NCBI GenBank assembly: GCA_024276775.1
Contig: JAJRWO010000006.1
Span: 1-9,666, forward strand
DNA length: 9,666 nt
Reading direction: 5' to 3'
Origin: Gammaproteobacteria bacterium
GTDB taxonomy: Bacteria > Pseudomonadota > Gammaproteobacteria > Tenderiales > Tenderiaceae
The notes beneath the pieces are model-generated. The model made no database searches and was not told the origin of the DNA. It worked only from the letters and a program-made list of their open reading frames with translations. Position numbers and translations under genes: made by a program. Positions within the stretch are counted from its first letter, which is position 1. Each line of letters opens with the position of its first letter. Shown here piece by piece: positions 5,672 through 9,666 of this stretch.

Positions 5672-6514
5672 TTACTCACCAGCCAAAGACGACCACTGCA
5701 ATAATCGCTTTGCTTGTGACTCGTCAAACACATACTCAAGCCCCAGATCAGCACGTTGCAACAACAACTCATCGCCTACCTGTAACACCGACAAGTGCAT
5801 CGTTTGCCCTGAGGAAAACGTCAAAACAATCACTTTTTCAGCGACCTGATACGTCAATGGCTGCAGCCGCAAGGCTCTGGCCTCGCCCCAGGCATACACC
5901 AGCGCCTGCAACTGTTCAACAGACGCAGGGGCTTTATCTCCTTCATAGCGCCAGCCTTGGAGTTCATGCACGAGTTTACCCAGCCCCGGTAATTCAAGTT
6001 TTACCAAGACATCATTTGGCAGCAGTCGCATCGAAACATACTCGTACCAATCTTTACGCAATATCGAGATTTCATTCTGCAACACCATGTGCATCACATC
6101 CGCCACCTTGACATAAAGATGGCTATTGAGCGGATTCACACGACCAAAACTCAGCTCGACCCCATCCACCACCAGCCCTGCCCTGGCAGGCTGAAAACCA
6201 TATTTGGCCAACTCCAAATCCACAACAGAATAGCGTTTCAAACTTAGTTGAGAGAGGAAAGAGAGAACCTGCTTAACCATAAACGGATCAGCGGCAACTT
6301 CAACAGGCGACTGCAAATACCATTGTCCATCCCGCTGTTGTAGTTGCACATTTTGCGTTTCAGGCCGGATGAATTCAAGCTGTTTCAACGTAGCAGGGTT
6401 GATCAACAACAATGGAACCTGTTGTTGCGACTGCTTGCCTGGTTCAAAATAAACTACCGTTGCCAACAGCAACACCAGTAGCAATAAAACCAAATTTAGC
6501 CAGCGGCGAGTCAT
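5672..6514 (-). CDS. DUF4340 domain protein of a Gld-like ABC operon
   Basis: The product is 280 residues. One N-terminal hydrophobic helix (about 5-22, LNLVLLLLVLLLATVVYF) anchors a long soluble, probably periplasmic, domain. The order of features matches the DUF4340 family, found next to GldG-type genes: an early LEF.RPETQNVQLQQRDGQWYL strand pair (about 47-69), then a segment with AADPFMVKQVLSFLSQLSLKR, a short KYGF motif, and an ISILRKDWYEYVSMRLLP segment after residue 150. The biochemical role of the family is unknown. The ATG at 6514 overlaps the stop of the GldG-family gene (ATGA), so the two are translationally coupled and probably form one membrane-attached assembly. The function is inferred from neighbours; the family call rests on recognised pattern and context rather than a search. 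Confidence 0.85.
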   Translation of the reverse strand: MTRRWLNLVLLLLVLLLATVVYFEPGKQSQQQVPLLLINPATLKQLEFIRPETQNVQLQQRDGQWYLQSPVEVAADPFMVKQVLSFLSQLSLKRYSVVDLELAKYGFQPARAGLVVDGVELSFGRVNPLNSHLYVKVADVMHMVLQNEISILRKDWYEYVSMRLLPNDVLVKLELPGLGKLVHELQGWRYEGDKAPASVEQLQALVYAWGEARALRLQPLTYQVAEKVIVLTFSSGQTMHLSVLQVGDELLLQRADLGLEYVFDESQAKRLLQWSSLAGE

Positions 6515-7884
6515 CAGGCCTTACGCCTTTTCAACCAGACTCCCAGACCCGTCAACAACAAAATCGCGGGTAAAAACACAAGAAAACCAAAACCAATCAC
6601 CATTGACGCATTGCGCGACAGGTTCAGGCTCCTGCCCAGCGTGATCTTCGCTGGCACGGCAATCAATTGGTCATCACGGCTCAACCAGTTAAGCATATTC
6701 ATTCCCAGATCAAGATTACCGCCATTACCAAGATAGGCGTTAGAGAGAAAGTCCCCATCCCCCACCACCACGATACGTTGCTGTTTTGACTCCGCCTCAT
6801 CCTTGGCATATTCATTATCTAAACCACGTGTTAGCGCCACCGCCAGACTTAAAGGGCCTGCCACATCTTCCCGTTCATCAAAGCCAATTTCACCCGCCAG
6901 CACCCCGGTTTCGGACCAGCTGCGCTCAGTGGTAAAAAGAAAACCATCCGCCTGCCACTGCCCCTGTGGCTCCACCATCACACCCGCAGCACGCGGGAAA
7001 ATAGTCAGCATATCCAAACCATCCACCAGCGGATGCAGTCCATAGTCACCAACAATGGCAAAGGTCGGGTCATCGATAGCAAACATTTGCGCCGCAGGGT
7101 CAACAATCACCCCCGGCTCAAAGCTTATACCCAACTGCTCCGCCAACGGCTCCAGACCAAACATCTCGCCAGGATCTGCTAACCACAGCAGGTTGCCACC
7201 CTGACGAACATACGCTTCAATCAATGCCACTTCACCCGGCAGAAAATCCACCTGAGGCCCAGCCACCACTAACACATTGGTATTATCCGGTACCAATCCC
7301 GCTGTGGCCAAATTCAAACCATGTAACTGAAAGCCCTTGGCTTCTAACTGCTGCGCCCAAACCTGCAAGTCATGATTGGCCTTATCAAAGGGACTGCGCT
7401 CGCCGTGCCCTTCAACAAACACCAGCCAAGGCTCTGAGGCACGCAACAAACGTTGCAGCGCATTAGTAATAGCCTGCTCATTCAATGCAGTAATTTGCTC
7501 ACTGCGACCCTGGTATTCAAGCAATAACTCACCATCAACCTTAATGCCTAACTGACGCACTCTGTCTGGCTCGGTATCGGGATTGATAAATTCGAATTTA
7601 AATGATTTTTTATGACGCTGATAACGCCCCAATAAGTCGGCGATATACTGATGCATGGCACCAGAATCGACAGTAAAGACAGACGCCTTAACCTGCTCCG
7701 GCATCTGATCCAGCACACGCGCACTGGCTACGGACAAGGTATTGCGATTATTGGCCGTCCAATCAGCCTGGTATTGATAGCGCTGACTAAGCCAGGCCAG
7801 CAATCCCACCACCAACACAAATAACAGCACAAACACAATATTTTGCAAACGGATCTGACGCCTTGAATTCTTTGTCACTTTCAT
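6514..7884 (-). CDS. GldG-family ABC transporter auxiliary membrane protein
   Basis: The product is 456 residues. There is a transmembrane helix near the N-terminus (about 14-31, IVFVLLFVLVVGLLAWL), a large soluble domain, and a second helix near the C-terminus (about 430-451), giving a protein anchored at both ends with the bulk in the periplasm. Family hallmarks include the NTLSVASARVLDQMPEQVKASVF opening, an EGHGERSP motif near residue 159, LLWLADPGE near 234, and VVVGDGDFLSNAYLGNGGN near 375, followed by a LNWLSRDD segment. In Flavobacterium, GldG works with GldA and GldF in gliding and protein secretion; elsewhere the substrate is unknown. The gene starts 9 bases after the permease stop, with AGGAGG directly before ATG 7884 overlapping that stop region, and its own stop overlaps the DUF4340 start. 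The family call is strong; the transported substrate is not deducible. Confidence 0.92.
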   Translation of the reverse strand: MKVTKNSRRQIRLQNIVFVLLFVLVVGLLAWLSQRYQYQADWTANNRNTLSVASARVLDQMPEQVKASVFTVDSGAMHQYIADLLGRYQRHKKSFKFEFINPDTEPDRVRQLGIKVDGELLLEYQGRSEQITALNEQAITNALQRLLRASEPWLVFVEGHGERSPFDKANHDLQVWAQQLEAKGFQLHGLNLATAGLVPDNTNVLVVAGPQVDFLPGEVALIEAYVRQGGNLLWLADPGEMFGLEPLAEQLGISFEPGVIVDPAAQMFAIDDPTFAIVGDYGLHPLVDGLDMLTIFPRAAGVMVEPQGQWQADGFLFTTERSWSETGVLAGEIGFDEREDVAGPLSLAVALTRGLDNEYAKDEAESKQQRIVVVGDGDFLSNAYLGNGGNLDLGMNMLNWLSRDDQLIAVPAKITLGRSLNLSRNASMVIGFGFLVFLPAILLLTGLGVWLKRRKA

Positions 7885-7893
7885 AGCGGCCTC

Positions 7894-8655
7894 CTAGTGC
7901 TGCAATCTATCGGCATCAAGCCGACGAATACTCATCACCAAAAACAGCGTGACAAACAGCAGATAATAAATCACATCCGCACTATTAAACACCCCCCTCA
8001 ACAATGATTCAAAATGCCGCAGTAATGACAAATAAGCAAACAGTTCGCTGGCCTGGCCAGCACTTTGATTGCCCCCGGCCCAGTCAATAATCCACAACAG
8101 CAACAGCACCCCAAAGCTGCTCACCGCAGCAATGGTTGGCTGCACAGTCAAGGTCGACATAAACAAACCCAGTGCCGCAAAACTGGCCAGCAATAACACT
8201 AAGCCCAATACACCGGCTAGCAACATCCCCATATCGAGACTACCCCCCGCCAGCAATGACAATGGCATCAATACAATCATCAATACCGTAATTAATAAGA
8301 AGCCCATTACCCCCAGAAACTTGCCCAGCACAATTTCACTCATGGACAGGGGCGCAGAAAATAACAGGCTCAAAGTTTGAGCACGGCGCTCTTCACTGAC
8401 CAAGCGCATGGTTAGCATTGGCACCACCAACAATAAAACCACCGCAGCATTCCCCAATAGCGGTACGACAATAATCTCGGTAACACCCGGCGCACCTTCC
8501 ACCCCCAATAAACGAGATTGCAACGTCATAAACAAATCTAACTGGGTCAAAAACATATACCCCAGGATCAACTGCACCACTGCCAGTATCGACCAGGCCA
8601 GCGGTGAAACAAACAGACTACGTAACTCACGCCCGGCAATTGTGAAGGCCATCAT
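7894..8655 (-). CDS. ABC-2 type transporter permease, GldF-like
   Basis: The product is 253 residues with about six transmembrane helices, at about 18-38, 58-83, 112-135, 141-166, 172-193 and 225-242. The short N-terminal segment IAGRELRSLFVSPLAW is the amphipathic elbow typical of this class. The cytoplasmic coupling segment (R..SEERRAQTLSLLFSAPLSMSEIVLGKF, about 83-113) is the GldF/NosY-type hallmark. It would form the membrane channel with the ATPase directly upstream; the ATPase stop and the permease ATG share bases (ATGATG at 8650-8655), which indicates coupled translation. Two adjacent ATGs occur at 8655 and 8652, and either could be used. The downstream GldG-family gene follows by 9 bases. 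Substrate unknown: these systems are proposed to act in extrusion or surface protein handling, without proof here. Confidence 0.93.
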   Translation of the reverse strand: MMAFTIAGRELRSLFVSPLAWSILAVVQLILGYMFLTQLDLFMTLQSRLLGVEGAPGVTEIIVVPLLGNAAVVLLLVVPMLTMRLVSEERRAQTLSLLFSAPLSMSEIVLGKFLGVMGFLLITVLMIVLMPLSLLAGGSLDMGMLLAGVLGLVLLLASFAALGLFMSTLTVQPTIAAVSSFGVLLLLWIIDWAGGNQSAGQASELFAYLSLLRHFESLLRGVFNSADVIYYLLFVTLFLVMSIRRLDADRLQH

Positions 8656-9629
8656 GACACGAGCCTCACTTTATCCGTCTCGTGTTCGCTGCTGGTAATG
8701 TCGACAAATATCTGCTCCAGACTCATGCGCTCCGGCCGAATTTCAGACAAGCCCCAACCCTGTGCCACCGCCTCAATCACCACTCGCTCGGCCAGCAGCT
8801 CAAGCGGGTGGGCATGAAGGCGAAAATGGCCATCACCAAGCGATTCAACCTGACCCTCGCCAACAATCTTTTCCAGCGCCGCAGGTTCCGGCGGCTGACG
8901 TAAGGTCAACCACAGACTCTCACCCCGCATACGCTGCTGCAAACCGGCAATCGTATCACTCAACACCAGCCGGCCCTTATTGATAATCTGTACACGATCA
9001 CAGGTTGCCTGCACCTCGGGCAGAATATGCGTCGACAAAATCACGCCATGCTCGTCACGCAGTTCACTAATCAAATGACGAATTTCACGAACCTGAATCG
9101 GGTCGAGTCCCACCGTCGGTTCATCCAGAATCACTACCGCCGGTGAATGAATAATCGCCTGGGCAATACCGATGCGCTGCCGATAACCCTTAGACAAATT
9201 ACCGATCAGACGTTTACCCACCTCAGTCAGACCACAGCGCTGCTTGGCCACATCCAAAGCGCTTTGTCGTTGCGCCGCCGGAATACGATTGAGACGGGCG
9301 CAGTAACGCAGATACTCATCTACTGTCAACTCAAGATACAGCGGCGGTTGATCGGGCAAATAACCCATTAGCGCCTTCGCCTGCTTCGGTTGATCCAACA
9401 GATCGACACCAGCAATCATAACCCTGCCGGCACTGGGAGCCAGATTGCCACTCAGGATCTGCATCGTGGTTGACTTGCCGGCGCCGTTAGGGCCAAGAAA
9501 ACCCATCACCTCACCTTTCCTGACTTCAAAGCTAATGTCGTCCAAGGCCTGCAACGGCCCGAAGCTGCGACTAAGCCCATCAACCTGTATCAATATATTT
9601 TCTGACGCCATATTCTTTGCAAGTCCCAT
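8652..9629 (-). CDS. ABC transporter ATP-binding protein, GldA/CcmA class
   Basis: The product is 325 residues and is a cytoplasmic ATPase that powers the permease encoded next. Walker A is GPNGAGKST (about 44-52), the Q-loop region includes MGYLPDQPPLY, the signature is LSKGYRQRIGIAQA (about 145-158), Walker B is VVILDEPTVGLDP, and the switch histidine is in STHIL. A C-terminal domain of about 90 residues after the ABC core (from about 230) ends with SEIRPERMSLEQIFVDIT, common in this class. The D-loop and catalytic Glu of Walker B are intact. ATG 9629 lacks a clear Shine-Dalgarno; the in-frame ATG at 9611 (MASENILIQVDGL) is a possible true start. The upstream edge reads TGTTATACG on the minus strand, a possible extended -10 whose -35 would lie outside the window. 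It is probably the first gene of the operon running through the GldG-like gene to mutM, but this cannot be checked past the edge. Confidence 0.95.
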   Translation of the reverse strand: MGLAKNMASENILIQVDGLSRSFGPLQALDDISFEVRKGEVMGFLGPNGAGKSTTMQILSGNLAPSAGRVMIAGVDLLDQPKQAKALMGYLPDQPPLYLELTVDEYLRYCARLNRIPAAQRQSALDVAKQRCGLTEVGKRLIGNLSKGYRQRIGIAQAIIHSPAVVILDEPTVGLDPIQVREIRHLISELRDEHGVILSTHILPEVQATCDRVQIINKGRLVLSDTIAGLQQRMRGESLWLTLRQPPEPAALEKIVGEGQVESLGDGHFRLHAHPLELLAERVVIEAVAQGWGLSEIRPERMSLEQIFVDITSSEHETDKVRLVS

Positions 9630-9666
9630 TTATTACACCACAGCGCCCAAACCACACCGTATAACA

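Noticed and set aside
8762..8983. Plus-strand open frames over the ABC ATPase gene
   Set aside because: Antisense shadows of a gene with all ABC motifs intact.

Overview
The window looks like chromosomal DNA from a gammaproteobacterium. This is inferred from a cytochrome c4-type dihaem protein, a classical formamidopyrimidine-DNA glycosylase and moderate base composition. The genus cannot be fixed from sequence alone. No tRNA, rRNA, CRISPR array, insertion sequence or phage gene was seen.

Left region (1-3148, all minus strand) is a c-type cytochrome and redox cassette. In transcription order it holds: a 30-residue single-helix membrane microprotein (3148-3056) with a strong ribosome binding site; a secreted dihaem cytochrome c4-like protein (2909-2145); a bidirectional hairpin terminator (2062-2088); a membrane-anchored NorC-like monohaem cytochrome c (2012-1440); a four-helix membrane protein resembling only the C-terminal quarter of haem-copper oxidase/NO reductase subunit I (1421-897), which keeps the H-x-H haem-ligand motif but lacks the CuB/FeB-binding helices; a thioredoxin-fold lipoprotein with C-x-x-C (886-389); and the first 129 residues of an unrecognised membrane protein that runs off the left edge. 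From 2012 leftwards the genes are abutting or overlapping, so they are probably one operon. This cassette is the most unusual part of the window, because it looks like a respiratory NorCB/CcoNO-type pair reduced to a non-catalytic core.

Middle region: a 267-base divergent intergenic stretch (3149-3415) leads to a plus-strand gene (3416-4834) for a multi-pass membrane protein that may be a GT-C-type glycosyltransferase-like protein. It ends 7 bases before the convergent gene mutM.

Right region (4842-9629, minus strand) is a tightly packed operon: an ABC ATPase, an ABC-2 type permease, a GldG-family auxiliary membrane protein and a DUF4340 protein, followed by mutM. The first four make up a GldA/GldF/GldG-like ABC system as found widely outside gliding bacteria, with unknown substrate. 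The last gene repairs oxidised purines in DNA. Stop-start overlaps link the ATPase to the permease and the GldG-like gene to DUF4340, and Shine-Dalgarno motifs in the short gaps link the rest. Three genes (886, 1421, 5657) are best started at GTG.
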